A stretch of 64,000 nt of DNA from Gliomastix tumulicola (Eukaryota; Ascomycota; Sordariomycetes; Hypocreales; Bionectriaceae). Position numbers and translations under genes: made by a program. This document shows positions 20,392-32,024 of the stretch, piece after piece; the stretch's first letter is position 1, and each line of letters begins with the position of its first letter. The stretch lies in NCBI GenBank assembly GCA_001599755.1, contig BCHX01000007.1, positions 2,914,001 to 2,978,000 on the forward strand. The letters are read 5' to 3'. The notes under the pieces were generated by a model. That model had not been told where the DNA came from and ran no database searches. It saw nothing but the letters and a program-made list of their open reading frames with translations.

Positions 20392-22038
20392 CTAGTACTT
20401 AGACAGTCCCTTCAAGCACTTCTTGCAGAGGTCCTCGTCGTCCTCGTCCCGACTCCACGACCAGGGGGCCTTCACCTCGGTCGTGGCGTTGCACCTGCCG
20501 TCCTCCTCGAAACACGGTACCTCTATCTTGTCCTCCTGCATGGCTTGACCCAGTGCCAGCCATCCGCCTGTCATCCGGACTTCGGCCTCGACGTCTGGCC
20601 AGTCCAAGCCATACCGCTTGATCTCAACGGGGGCTGGTCCGCCCCCTTTTTGCTGGAGATGGGCTCTCAACCACGGCTTGCCGGAGAGGCCGGCTGATTC
20701 TAGAGTTGCGTCGAGGCCGCAGCGGGACTTGATGGTGTCCTCGAGATGCTCTCGTAATGCCGCTGCGTTCTTGATCTCGTGCGTGTCATCCTCATGGTGG
20801 CCGGTGCAGGTGGTGGTGCCGTGCGTACACATCACCACCCCCTTCGCCGCCTTGCGGTGAAACGTGTGAAATGCTCGGAGACCGCGGTTCCAGATGTAGA
20901 TACTCGCTGCCGGGCACGTACGCACCCTCACGTCCGTCCCCTTCCCAGCATCCTCCCCGCACTCCTCACACTTCCTCTCCTCCGCCTCCCATCCCGGAAA
21001 GGGTGCATAGATACTTGAAAGATCAAGCCGCGAGAGATACGGATGCACCTCGCCTTCCTCGCCAGCCCGTAGCTCGTCAGCGACCATCCCGCGCAGCTCC
21101 GGCGGCAGCTCGCCAACGTGCCCCGCGAGTCTCTGTCTCTCGGCCACGAGCCACGGGTGCAGACTGCGTCTCGCATCCAGCACGAACTGCAGCGAGCGTG
21201 TCAGTCGCGGCCCACGCAGCCACTCCTCATCGCCACCCTTGAACAGACAGAATTCCTCCTCCGCCCGCAGCGGTCCGTCAGAGAAGAGCGTCTGTGCAAC
21301 GATTGGCGGCTGCCCGTTCTTCTCCGGCTTCCCCCCATACGTCGCGCTCGTCGCGTCGGGGAACTTCTCGTAGATGGGCTTCTCTCCCTTCACGGCCGTC
21401 CACCTCTTCGCGCCGCTCATGCTGGGGACATCCCAGAGTTCCTTCGCGGAGAGGGCACGGATGGCAGCGCGGTTGAAGTCGACGCGAATCCCGTGGTCGT
21501 CTGTCTCGCCGCTGTCTTTGGAACAAGCCATGTGTGTCGTCGCCCAGCTGAGGGTGTCCTTCTGCCCGCTGACATCCCAGACCGCACGGAGATGAGCGAG
21601 CAGCGTCTCGTCGAGACGGTGGATGAAGCCCATTTGTAGTTTCACGCGCTGCCTGCTCAGCTTCGACTGGTCCATGTCGGCAGGCAACATATCGCAGTGT
21701 GTGAACGCATGCATAAGGAACAACAGCATCCTCGCGGCGACAAAGTGTCCTCTCATCCCGTCTCCTACCCATGAAGACAGGGCCTCAATGGCCGAGAGCG
21801 CAGCCCGCCATGCGGAGAGGATGGCGGCGTCCGTCTCGAGGTACTTTGCGCGGCCGACCTTGTACTTGCGCTTGAACTGGTTCAGGTCGCAGAGCAGGTC
21901 GAAGAGGAGCTCGAGCTGCTCGCGGAGGTAGTCGTCGGAAGTGGCGTTTTGGGCCGCATCGTCTGAGGAGAGGTCGGCGGTGAAGTCCTTGATCTCGTCG
22001 ACAATAGCGTCAAGGGTCGCTTTGTCCTTGGGGTTCAT
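20392..22038 (-). CDS. Unknown fungal protein, 548 aa
   Basis: Long intronless frame; the ATG at 22038 begins MNPKDKATLDAIVDEIKDF, a normal-looking start, while the ATG at 22230 adds 64 residues without coding character. No signal peptide or membrane segment. The N-terminal half is helical (LREQLELLFDLLCDLNQFKRKYKVGRAKYLE). A CEEC...C cluster near residue 350, CTHG and CTGHH nearby, and CKKCLKGL at the C-terminus suggest one or more metal-binding knuckles. No family is recognised. Such lone Cys-cluster proteins are common fungal orphans. Confidence 0.72.
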   Translation of the reverse strand: MNPKDKATLDAIVDEIKDFTADLSSDDAAQNATSDDYLREQLELLFDLLCDLNQFKRKYKVGRAKYLETDAAILSAWRAALSAIEALSSWVGDGMRGHFVAARMLLFLMHAFTHCDMLPADMDQSKLSRQRVKLQMGFIHRLDETLLAHLRAVWDVSGQKDTLSWATTHMACSKDSGETDDHGIRVDFNRAAIRALSAKELWDVPSMSGAKRWTAVKGEKPIYEKFPDATSATYGGKPEKNGQPPIVAQTLFSDGPLRAEEEFCLFKGGDEEWLRGPRLTRSLQFVLDARRSLHPWLVAERQRLAGHVGELPPELRGMVADELRAGEEGEVHPYLSRLDLSSIYAPFPGWEAEERKCEECGEDAGKGTDVRVRTCPAASIYIWNRGLRAFHTFHRKAAKGVVMCTHGTTTCTGHHEDDTHEIKNAAALREHLEDTIKSRCGLDATLESAGLSGKPWLRAHLQQKGGGPAPVEIKRYGLDWPDVEAEVRMTGGWLALGQAMQEDKIEVPCFEEDGRCNATTEVKAPWSWSRDEDDEDLCKKCLKGLSKY

Positions 22039-22477
22039 TGTGGTGGTGAAGGGGGGATGGGTTAGGCAGACACTAGTTGGTAAAGCTAGAACTAGACCAT
22101 GATTTGCATCGTGAGATTGGACTGCATGAGAGTACGTGGTGTCGAGAGTGAAGACAGGAGGAAGGGAAAACGTGAATGAAACAGGTGGATCAGAGTCAAT
22201 ATTTCGAAGGCCCCTGTTAGTGAGGCTCATGCCCGTCGACTGCGGTCCCTGGTATATGAGTGCTCGTTATCGCTCACCGCCTCGTTCATACCTTCACACG
22301 ACAAGTACCAAGAAACGAGTAGACCGGGTTGGAGCTCACATGCACTGATATGATGAATTGCTACAATGAGCATTGTTTCTATTCCTTTCGCGCCGTGTAT
22401 TCTCGTCCTTGATACATCTATCTACATCCGTCTCATCATACCTCATATCCATGCCGTCGTCCTGTTCCCACAATCGC
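22039..22477. other. Intergenic region
   Basis: Between the 548-aa gene start and the M28 peptidase stop, both minus strand. Contains the alternative upstream ATG (22230) of the former. Nothing else seen. Confidence 0.45.
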
Positions 22478-24164
22478 CTACAGATCGTGACCACAGCCGA
22501 GATGCCTCTCGCCGAGGGCCTCGAGCTCAGCAATGTCGACGAAGCCAGGGCCGAGATCCGCCATCCTGACAGACGCCAGGTCGGACTCCTCGACGATGAC
22601 CTTGGGGATGAGCTCGTGGCCCTTGGTGGTAAGCACGGAGACAACGTGAGCAGCAGCCTAGAAACAATCAGCACATGCACACACACACACACATTAGACA
22701 ACCTCTCAACGGGCGACTCACCTTAGCATTGGTCGTGATGACAAACTCATCCGGGTTCTCAATGGTATCGCAAGCCTGATGATAGCAGTCATCCTGCTCA
22801 ACACCCGTCCCCGTGTTCAGGAACCCAAAGGGCTTGTTCAGCACCTGCCAGAAGCTGGCGTAGTCGCTCCCGTTGGTCAGGATGGCCGCCGTGGTCTCGA
22901 GCCCCTCGGCCGCGAACCAGTCGAGGTACAGCTGCTGGATGACCTCGGAGCCCTTGGGCGCGACGGAGCCGTGCGTGCGGCCGTCGTTGTCGCTGACGCC
23001 GAAGTAGCCGCGCGAGACCATGTCGTAGTTGAGGTAGGCGAGGATTTTGTTGACCTCGGCCGTCTCGAGGTTGGAGACGTAGTGGCGCGAGCCGAGCAGG
23101 CCGTTCTCCTCGGCTCCCCACCAGGCGAAGCGGAGCTTGTTCTTGAAGCGGTACTTCTGGACGGCCTTGAAGATCTCGAGGACCAGGCTGGTGCCGGAGC
23201 CTGGGGGAGGGAGTCAGTGAGTAGATACAACAATCCAGGGGGGGGGGGGGTCTTACCGTCGTCGTTGATACCGGGACCGGCCTGGACGCTGTCGAGATGG
23301 GCGCCGAGAACGATGACGTTGTCCGGGTCGCCCTCGTCCGTCTCGACAAACACGTTCTGCGTCACGCGCTGCTCAACCGTCTGCGTGTGCTGGAAGTACG
23401 CCTCAATCGTCTCGCCGCCCTCAATCCTCGCCACGAGGGCCTCGCCGTCCGCCTTGTTGATGAAGCCCGCCGACACATACGCGTCGAGATCGACCTCGCC
23501 GAGACTGCCCGCCGTCGGGGTCGTCGAGATATCGTGGTAGATAATGACAGCCGCAGCACCAGCCTGGGTCGCAGGCTTCACGCGTCCAGCGAGCGTGCCG
23601 CCCGTGGGACACCTGAAGCGCTGGGTCAGGACGATCTTACCCTCGACATCGAGCCCGTCGTAGCTCGCAGGGTCGCAGCCCGCAGCACCAGCAGGGCCCA
23701 GGACGAGCTCGGCCGTGATGCCCTCCTCGGGGGTCGAGGGCGAGTAGGTGATGCCGTAGACGTAGTAGTCCTCGTCGCCGACCTGGAAGGAGACGGTCTG
23801 GACCTGGCCGAACCAGGCGGAGAAGTCCTGCTTCCAGGCGCGGGTGCCGTTGACGTGGGCGACGTGCGACCAGATGTAGTCGACCGAGGCCGCGTAGCCG
23901 GGGAGGCCGAAGGCACGGTTGCCGTTGCCGACCTCGAAGGCGATGTCGTTGAGGGCCTCGAGATGGGACCAGAGTCTGGGAGTGTCTCAGTCAGCATTGG
24001 CTCCTCCCCCCAACTTGGAACTTCACTCTGGTCAGGACGCACTTCTCCGTCTTGATGTCGGCCTGGATCAGCTCCGAGTCAATCTTGGGCTTGCAGCTGC
24101 TCTTCGCAGAGACAGCAGTGGCCAGCGACACGACGGCCGCGGCGGCAGAGGGAGAGAACTTCAT
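22478..24164 (-). CDS. APE3: M28 aminopeptidase with PA domain (aminopeptidase Y-like), secreted or vacuolar
   Basis: Four exons on the minus strand: 24043-24164, 23257-23975, 22722-23200 and 22478-22657; all three introns (67, 56 and 64 nt) are GT-AG and in phase, giving 499 aa. A signal peptide is clear (MKFSPSAAAAVVSLATAVSA). A protease-associated domain follows (GCDPASYDGLDVEGKIVL). The M28 zinc ligands are all visible: His and Asp in GAHLDS and GINDDGSG, the catalytic Glu pair in AWWGAEENG, Asp in LNYDMVS and His in CYHQACD. It removes N-terminal residues from peptides in the vacuole or outside the cell. Intron 2 contains a 12-nt G/C homopolymer and intron 3 a CA repeat. Confidence 0.93.
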
Positions 24165-25188
24165 GGTGGCGGCGGGGAGTGAGCAATTGACTGCCGATGG
24201 AGGGTGAGAGGGAAGCCGACGCCTCGCAGGAAGAAGAGGGAGAGGCCCATCTTATAAGCTAGACGCCAATGGGATTATGCTTGTCTGCTAGGCTTTCCCC
24301 TGATCGAAGGTGGGAGTTGCTTGTTTGGGATGTCGTGATGGATGATCCGGACCGCTGGGCGGAGGGATTGGAGCTGCCAAGAGGCTAGTTGAGGCGGGGT
24401 TGGTTATCGTGATTTGGGTGATTTGTATGGAGGAGAGGGTGAGACTGAGGGCTTGTCCTACCATAGCTGGTCTTCGTGGTGGTGGTGGTGTTGGTGATGA
24501 TGATGCCATTGAGGTGAACTTGGGTGTATTCGAAGACGTCTTCGGGATGCCCTCACTTTCTGCCCTCGAGACACCCCAAACAACGCACAAGATCCCTCCC
24601 AATCCTCCGCTAAAGCAGACACCGCATGTCCGAGCAAAAAACACTCCCAAGTTCCAACAACGATATCAAAGCCCGTCGAAAGCCAGGGTTCTTCTGGAAG
24701 TCTTCCACCATCCAATCAACTGCCGGCGCGTCTCCACCGAGGCTATCTCTGTCGCCGCCCAATCAGGAAGGTCGCCGCACTACGCGATCAATTGGCAACA
24801 GTCTTTTTTCAAAAGGCCCCCAGGCCTGCTTGCCAATTCTGGGAGCCGATTGGCTTGGGGTGCTTGGACGGAGCGAGCACGCGAGAGGGAAGACAGCAGG
24901 CAGCGGTTTGCGGAGGGATCTTTGGTTTTGGTGGTGAGGTAGTGTAGGGTAGCTGGGAGTCGGGAGAGGTTGGCGGGATGTACCGATGTATCTTTGCGGG
25001 GCGCCAATGGGTGTTTATCGATAAGAATTTTTTCTGCATTTTTTTTCTCTTCGTACCAATTGGCAGCCCACCCAGATAGCGGTCTTGGTGTCTCTTCCTC
25101 TATTTGTCTTCGTTGGCACCGTTGAGCGAAGCGATCAGTTGTTGCTTATAGAATATTGTCATTGGCCAGTGTCATCTGTTGATACGCA
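24165..25188. promoter_or_regulatory. Divergent promoter region dense in CCAAT boxes
   Basis: Lies between the starts of the M28 aminopeptidase (minus) and DBP3 (plus). Twelve CCAAT/ATTGG pentamers occur: at 24266, 24367, 24599, 24712, 24759, 24791, 24833, 24849, 25004, 25056, 25059 and 25160. About two would be expected by chance in 1 kb on both strands. CCAAT is the core site of the Hap2/3/5 (CBF) complex in fungi. Regulation by it is inferred only. Confidence 0.5.
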
Positions 25189-27140
25189 ATGGCCGCGACC
25201 AAGCACAAGCTCGCCGAGGGCGAGTCTCACCAAGTCGAAGACGCCGTCCGTCCCAGCAAGAAGACCAAAGTCCAGGATGGCGACGCCGACACCGACGCCA
25301 AGGCGCTGAAGAAGCAGAAGAAGGACAAGAAGGACAAGAAAGAGAAGAAGGAGAAGAAGCGCAAGGCTGAGGAGGCGACCGAGTCCGCAGAGACACCCGA
25401 CGCCCCCGAGGCCGCCGCTGATGACGAGGACGCCGAGCGCAAGGCCAAGAAGGAGCGGAAGGCCGCGAGAAAGCTAGAAAAGGCGGCCAAGAAGGAGAAG
25501 AAGGCAAAGGAGGCGGCAGCGCAAGAAGAGGAGGTACCAGAAGCCGTTGAGGCTCCCGCCCCCGAGGAGAACAAGAAGTCGAAAAAGGACAAGAAGAACA
25601 AGGCCGCCACTCCCAGCGCGTCGTCAGGCACCAGGGTATACGTCCAGACCATGAGCCTCTCAGAGCTGCCCCAGTCCGAGATCGACGACTTCCTCACCAC
25701 CCAAGGCGTCACCATCACCGACCCACGCACCGAGACCGTGTCTCTCCGCCCCGTCATCGAGTTCCGCCACCTCCCCTCCACGAACCTCCTCGAGAAGAAC
25801 CCGTCCCCGTTCGCGGGCTACAAGGCCCCGACGCCCATCCAGTCCGCCTCCTGGCCTTTCACGCTCTCCGGCCGTGACGTCATCGGTGTCGCTGAGACCG
25901 GCTCCGGTAAGACCATGGCGTTTGCGATCCCCTGCGTCGAGAGCGTCAGCGCGATGGGCGGGCGCAAAGGCGCCGTCAAGGCGGTTGTTGTCTCTCCCAC
26001 ACGTGAGCTCGCGATGCAGACGCACGAGCAGCTGAAGAAGGTCGCTGGCCTCGTCGGCCTCAAGTGCGTGTGCATCTACGGCGGCGCGTCCAAGGACGAC
26101 CAACGCAACCTGATCCAGCGCGGTGCCGATATCATCGTCGCGACGCCCGGCCGCCTCAAGGACTTCATGTCGGACGAGACGGTCGACCTGGGCGCCTCGG
26201 CGTTCGTCGTCCTCGACGAGGCGGACCGCATGCTCGACAAGGGCTTCGAGGAGGACATCAAGCAGATCCTCGGCGCGTGCCGGCCGCGCGAGCAGCGCCA
26301 AACGCTCATGTTCACCGCGACGTGGCCGCAGTCTGTGCAGTCGCTCGCCTCGACCTTCATGGTCGACCCCGTTAAGGTCACCATCGGCTCCGGCGGCAAG
26401 GAGACGGCCTCGGGCGAGGTCGAGCTGCAGGCCAACGCGCGCATCACGCAGAAGGTCGAGGTTGTGGACCCCAAGGACAAGGAGTTCCGGCTGCTGCAGA
26501 TCCTCAAGGCGCACCAGCAGGGCAAGGCGCGCAACGACCGCATCCTCGTCTTCTGCCTGTACAAGAAGGAGGCGACGCGCGTCGAGGGCTTCCTGCAGCG
26601 CAAGGGGATCAACGTTGGCGGCATCCACGGGGACCTGAAGCAGGAGCAGCGGACGCGGAGTCTGGAGGCGTTCAAGACGGGCGCGACGCCTGTGCTCGTG
26701 GCGACGGATGTGGCGGCGAGAGGGCTGGATATCCCCGAGGTGAAGCTCGTCATCAACGTTACGGTAGGTCCTGATCCTCAGGTGCTTCTGTGGCTGCTGG
26801 ACTGACATGTTCTTAGTTCCCCCTGACCATCGAGGACTACGTCCACCGCATTGGCCGAACAGGCCGTGCCGGCAAGACTGGCGAGGCCCACACCCTCTTC
26901 ACTCTCCAGGACAAGGCACACTCTGGATCGTACGTTCTTCAGCCCCCTCCTTCGTCCCCAACCCACTCACTAACACTGACCAGCCTCATCAACATCCTCC
27001 GGGGAGCCAATCAGCCCGTGCCAGAGGAGCTCCTTAAGTTCGGCACCACCGTCAAGAAGAAGGAGCATGATATGTACGGCGCGTTCTTCAAGAACGTCGA
27101 CATGACGCAGAAGGCGACCAAGATCACGTTTGACGACTAG
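25189..27140 (+). CDS. DBP3: DEAD-box ATP-dependent RNA helicase Dbp3
   Basis: Three exons (25189-26763, 26817-26929, 26984-27140; introns of 53 and 54 nt) give 614 aa. The first 150 residues are a Lys/Glu/Ala-rich nucleolar-type tail. Helicase motifs follow in order: the Q-motif region ending PTPIQ, AETGSGKT, PTRELA, DEAD (VLDEADRML), TAT, FCLYKKEA, ATDVAARGLD, and HRIGRTGRAG across the second exon. Dbp3 helps process the 35S pre-rRNA in the nucleolus. The tail composition and the short C-terminus after motif VI (about 60 aa ending KITFDD) fit Dbp3 rather than Dbp2 or Ded1. It is convergent with Rft1, 75 bases between stops. Confidence 0.93.
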
Positions 27141-27214
27141 ACTGCAAGCTTGTATAGACATCAGGTGTTCAGCGGCGTAAAAGACTTGTTTATTTTTCTG
27201 TAATGGAATCTGTG

Positions 27215-29036
27215 TTACGTGTTCTTGACGGTCCTTCTCCTGCGGAGAGACTGGACCATTTCTGTGATGAATTTTCGCTCGGTGAAGGTACTATGATCTC
27301 TGGTCAGCATACATGCATGATCCACGTGAAGAGCACGAAAAAAAAACTCACAATGAGGCTAATAGAGGGATGGCAAACGAGAAGACCACACGGATCAGCG
27401 TCTCAACAGGCCTCGTCTCGCCGTCCCTCGCGACATCCAGCCAGCCCATGGCTCCTGCGGCGACGCCACTTAGTATGAGCCCGTTCCACGGCACCAGCTC
27501 CCCGAACCCGAAGCGCACGCCCTCTCTCTTGAAAAAGTGGTTGATGAACACACCGCTCCAGACGATCCGGCAGAGCATGTTGACCGCATTGGCGCAGACG
27601 AGCCCCTGCGCGCCCAGCGGGATGACACGCATAAGGAGGAAGGCTGCAGACGCGAAGGCGACGGAGAAGGCGCCCATCCAGAGTGACTGGCGGTGCACCT
27701 CTGCCTCGGTAGCTACGGACGCGACGAAGGACTCTGCGATGCCATTCAGGGCGAGAAAGGGGATGTACAGACAATACGACGCAAGGACGTCTCCCGCGCC
27801 GGAACCCGCCCAACGCCTGCCAGCAACAATAGACAGAAGGCTCGGCGCCGCAAAGGGGCCCAGACTAACCACGAGCACCGAGAGCAGCACGTAGCAGCGT
27901 AACAGGGTAAACAGACTGCGATGCGCCTCCTGCACCGCCGGTTTCCCCGGTGTCGCCGCCGCCGACGACAGCAGACGCGAGAAGTAGCTCCGGCTCGCCT
28001 CCTCGACGGGCTGGAGGAGCAGCCGCGCGATGAGCCCGCCGTAGTTGTTCGCGAGCGCGTACACGCCCTGGACGTCCGGGCTGGAGAGCAGCGAGACGAG
28101 GAAGGTGTCGCCCTGGGTGAGGATGTGCTTGACCACGCTCTGGGCCATCATGCTGCCTGCGAGGGTGATTGTGGGCCGGTAGAAGTAGCCGAGCACGAAG
28201 GAGTTGTCGTCTTCGCTGCTGCTGTTGGCTGCTGCTGCTGCTGCTGCTGCTGGTCTTGGGAGGAGCGAGAAGCCCTGGGACGCGGCGAGACGGTAGCCGG
28301 AGACGAGATAGACGAGCAGTAATACCACGCCGTAGGTTAGCTGGCCCAGTGCGAAGGGGAGGACGCCCAGATCTGTGTCCGAATCCGCAGCCGCCCAGAC
28401 GGCCGACGCAAAGACAACGCCGCAGCGGAGGAACGTCGCGAGCGATTCGGCGGCCGCGCGCGTGCCGAACTGGAGACGCGTCTGCATGAGGACGAAGCAC
28501 GGCTCCGAGAGCAGCTCGATGACGGCGGCGAGAGCGTACAGGCGCAGGGACGGGACGAGGTAGGGCGCTGAGAGTGTGTATTCGCTCGCGGAGGAGAGGT
28601 AGGCCCAGCCGAGGGCGACGCTGACGAACAGACCCAATACGACAGCTAGGTAGCCCAGGTTCACGACGGCCTGGCTCTCCTGCGCGAGGGACGAGGCCGA
28701 GGCATCCTTGTCCTTGGTGGACTCTTTCGATGCTGCTGTTGCTGCTGCTGCTGGTGTGGATGCCGAGGGGCCCTGGCGCTGGATGGCCACGCGGAGACTC
28801 TCGCGGGCGAAGAAGAGCACGGAGAGGTAGTAGACCTCGAGCTGGGCGGCGAGGCCGAGGAGGGGCGCGGTGAGGAGGCGCAGGAGGAGCTGGTTGGCGG
28901 CGAAGGTGATGAGGCGGGAGGTGAGCTGGAGGGAGATGAGGAGGGAGGCGCCGCGGAGCATGGAAGAGGGCGGTGGCTGGCCCTGGGATGCAGGTCCAGG
29001 AGCATCTTTGCCTGTGTCCTCCTTGATTTCAGCCAT
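27215..29036 (-). CDS. RFT1: Rft1, ER membrane protein for lipid-linked oligosaccharide
   Basis: Exon 1 27352-29036 and exon 2 27215-27299, joined across a 52-nt intron (GTGAGT donor, CTGACCAG acceptor), giving 589 aa. Without splicing the frame stops at TGA inside the donor; splicing adds a basic 27-residue tail, usual for the family. The N-terminus reads SLLISLQLTSRLITFAANQLLLR, a typical Rft1 opening, and about a dozen membrane helices follow. Rft1 is required for use of Man5GlcNAc2-PP-dolichol in N-glycosylation. Two Ala/Ser low-complexity loops are present, one encoded by a GCT repeat at about 28228-28253. Confidence 0.93.
28228..28253. repeat. GCT trinucleotide repeat inside RFT1
   Basis: About eight GCT units; on the coding (minus) strand they give an alanine run in a cytosolic loop. 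Confidence 0.8.
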
Positions 29037-29265
29037 TATGACGGCGTGTCCAGGTCAATGGCAGGACGAGCTGGTTGTTGATGAAGCTGTCGAAGTGAGT
29101 GAGCTGTCCAGGACGTCGGAAGTGGGGCGGAGTATGGCATTGAAAACTGGCTACCCTGTATCCAATCTCCCGTCTCCCTGAGGTTTGCTGCCATCACCAC
29201 TCGACTTACAAAAAACGTCACATCGGAAACGGTTCAATCCGGAGTTTCGGTCATATAATGGGTCT

Positions 29266-31415
29266 CTATTCATAGAAAGCACATCCTGTCATATCCTGCT
29301 CCGAGTCAAACAACCCGCCAAACTCCCACTCATTGACCCCTTCACCACCAAGCTCACCCCCTGCATCGCCTAGCCCAGCGTTAGTCCAGTCAACCGACGT
29401 GTCTACTATCACCATCTCCTCCCTAGCTCTTTCGACAGCCCGAGAGGCACAAGCAGACAGGCCGTCGACAAGTCTCTGTACAACTGTCATCGTAGCCGGC
29501 AGTGTCTCGCAAAACGCATGCGCCTCCTTCAATAAAGCCGTCGACCTGCCAGCCAGCATCTGATCCGCAGCCACACTCTCACTCGCTGGCTCGATAATCA
29601 AATTCGACAACAGCACAATCAGCCCCGAGAAATGAGGACAGAAACATGGCCTACATCAGGTTCAGCCAAACATCAACTAGTAGAATGCAACATGTTGGGG
29701 GACACTCACCATAGCAGCCGCTCCGTCAACCTCGTCTCGTGAAAGAGCCTCATACACCCCCGACTCACGTCAAGACACCTCTGCCACCCGTCCAGCCCCG
29801 GCGGCGCCTCTTCCAGCCCATTGCATGAGGTGCCCCTCATCCCGTGCATACTCCTCGCATAGTCCTCTACCGCCGCCCGGGCCAAGGAGCCGATCCTCCC
29901 CATCCAGTCCGCCTGGAAACTGTAGATGCCGTGTATCGACACGAGACACAGCAGGTACGCGTGATACAGCAGCGTCACCTCGACGAGGTCCGACGGACCC
30001 ACGAGGAGGGGGGAGATGTTCCCCAGCCGAAAGATGTGAGGAATCCCGCCGTACCACCGGTCGAGCATCGCCTGCAGCGCGACTACACGCTGCTGCCGCT
30101 CCGGGGACGGGATCTTAGATGCACGGTTAGAGTACAAGAGGTCGTGGACTTTGCCCTCGATGTGGGCTAGGTTGACGCGCAGACGGAAGATGTTGAGCGT
30201 TGCGCGGCCGTCGAGGGTGTGGATGAGGCCTGCGCCGTCAGCGGGGTTTGCCGGTGGGATGGGAATGTCGATGTCTGCGTCGAGTTGCGTGGACGGCATC
30301 TTTCCTCGGAGGGAGATGGCCTAGAGAGTTAGCTCTTCCTGTCTTGAGCAGGTGAGTGTGTGTTGGCTACCTTATCGTATATGTATGCGATCCAGAACAC
30401 CCGCGCCCGCTCGCTGTTCTCCTGCGCGTTGAAGTACTGCTCCGACTCTTTGGCGTGGAGATGTAGTCGGTGGGCAAGGCGTATGGCTGATCCGACGAGC
30501 ACGCTCGCCGGCGCAAGATCACAGGTCGCGAGGTATACGGCCGTCAATGCGAGGAGAACGCGTATGCCGGTCAAGTCATCTGCGCGCGTGACCACCTCTG
30601 GCATGGAGGACTGGGCGTTGCGTAGACAGTAGTCCGCCAGACGCGTCTTGTCCCGCGATAGCGTGAGAAGGCCACCTTGGTAGTTGGACTGGACGTCGAG
30701 TTCGCTGCGGAGACCGAGCGCAGAGACCATGAGGATGGAGGCCCAGGTCGAGCGGTCCCGGTCTGCGGGATTGTTGTACCAGGCTGTGAGGGTGCGCATG
30801 AAGGAGCGCTGGTCGAAGAGGGGCGTTGGGCGGTTGGTGGTGTTGAAGTAACGGTCGATGACGGGGATGATATCCTATGTATGGGTGTTAGCATTTCCCG
30901 TGGCATCTCTTCAACCCATCTCTTACTTCTAGTGAAGGCAGTGTCGGCGGTCCATCCGAGGATCCGTAGTATAGACTCGGTGCAGTCGAGCTGAACGTCC
31001 ACCGCGGAGGAGACGAAGTAAGACTCTCTACCTCCCCTTCCTCCCGCCACGCGGCCTCATCGCATGCACCGCCACTCTTACCCCTCATCTCCCGCAGCTC
31101 GGCCTCGATCCTATCCAACCGGGCCTCGACCGCACTCTCCCCGCGAGGCGTCGAATCGACAGTGACAGACTCTGTGGGTAGTAGAGAAGGACCGGGAGCG
31201 TCCGCACGCGGCTGTGGTCTCGGTCTCCGGCGGATGACGCTTGTGCGGCATTGTGCATCGTACAATTTGCAATTGGAGCATTCTGGCTTGAGCATGTCGC
31301 ATTTGATCTTCTTGATGAAGCACAGGTCGCATGCTGCGTGTCTGTTAGTTGTTGAGATATCTTGATGGAGATGTACCCTCTCACCTTTGCGCCTGCTGCT
31401 CACCTCTTCGTCCAT
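29266..31415 (-). CDS. Zn2Cys6 transcription factor with fungal-specific regulatory domain
   Basis: Five exons on the minus strand: 31385-31415, 30927-31333, 30371-30874, 29710-30320 and 29266-29650, with four introns of 50-59 nt, all GT-AG and in phase; 645 aa. The N-terminal zinc cluster has perfect spacing CX2CX6CX6CX2CX6C (residues 12-39), followed by a basic RRRPRPQPR linker and a short coiled segment (ARLDRIEAELREM). The middle region, from DIIPVIDRYFNTTNRPTPLFDQRSF, is a fungal_trans (MHR) domain. It binds DNA as a nuclear regulator. It sits 5.3 kb from the beta-lactamase-like gene and 7 kb from the megasynthase end, with the coiled-coil gene between, so it is a candidate but unproven cluster regulator. 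Confidence 0.88.
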
Positions 31416-32024
31416 CCTAAAGCTGACTTAATGAACGACGCTCTCCGGTGAAATTGACCTAAATAATAATTGAATATCCAAGCATCACCAAACCAATGGC
31501 TATGCTTGACACTTGTAAGAGATAAGAAGATTACATTAAGTATAGGTAGTAAGCAGTACAGCGAGTGTGGGCTGACAAATCCACATGCATGGTGGATAAT
31601 CTATGAGTTCTCAGGGGGGCGTGAAAATCATGAAAGGATCGAAGCGCTACCGTTCCGTCTTCGAACCTTTGAACTAGGGTACATTATATAGGAGAAGCAG
31701 TGTATGCGTTCGCATTGTATGGTGTTCGTTCTGATAGGGAAAGGGAAAATAGACCCGAGAAAAAGAAAAAAAGGAAAATGCTGGTCTGGCCCGACCAAGG
31801 GTATATCCATCTCCCAACGCTCGCTCCGAGGCTAAACAAAAGGGAAAAAAGGACCGATAGATGCGTATATACCAAGAAACCCAAAGAGAGCGCCATTGTG
31901 TGGTGCTCTCCGAAACGCCAATCGTACAACTTTTGTATCCAAAGGTCCGCTTAGTATATGTCCGTGAATGAGAAAGGAAAAAGTATTAGCCAGTGTCTGG
32001 CTGGATATTGGATCAGTGTGTCGT
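31416..32024. other. AT-rich intergenic region
   Basis: Between the transcription factor start and the coiled-coil gene stop (both minus). AT-rich for this window; no gene seen. Confidence 0.5.
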
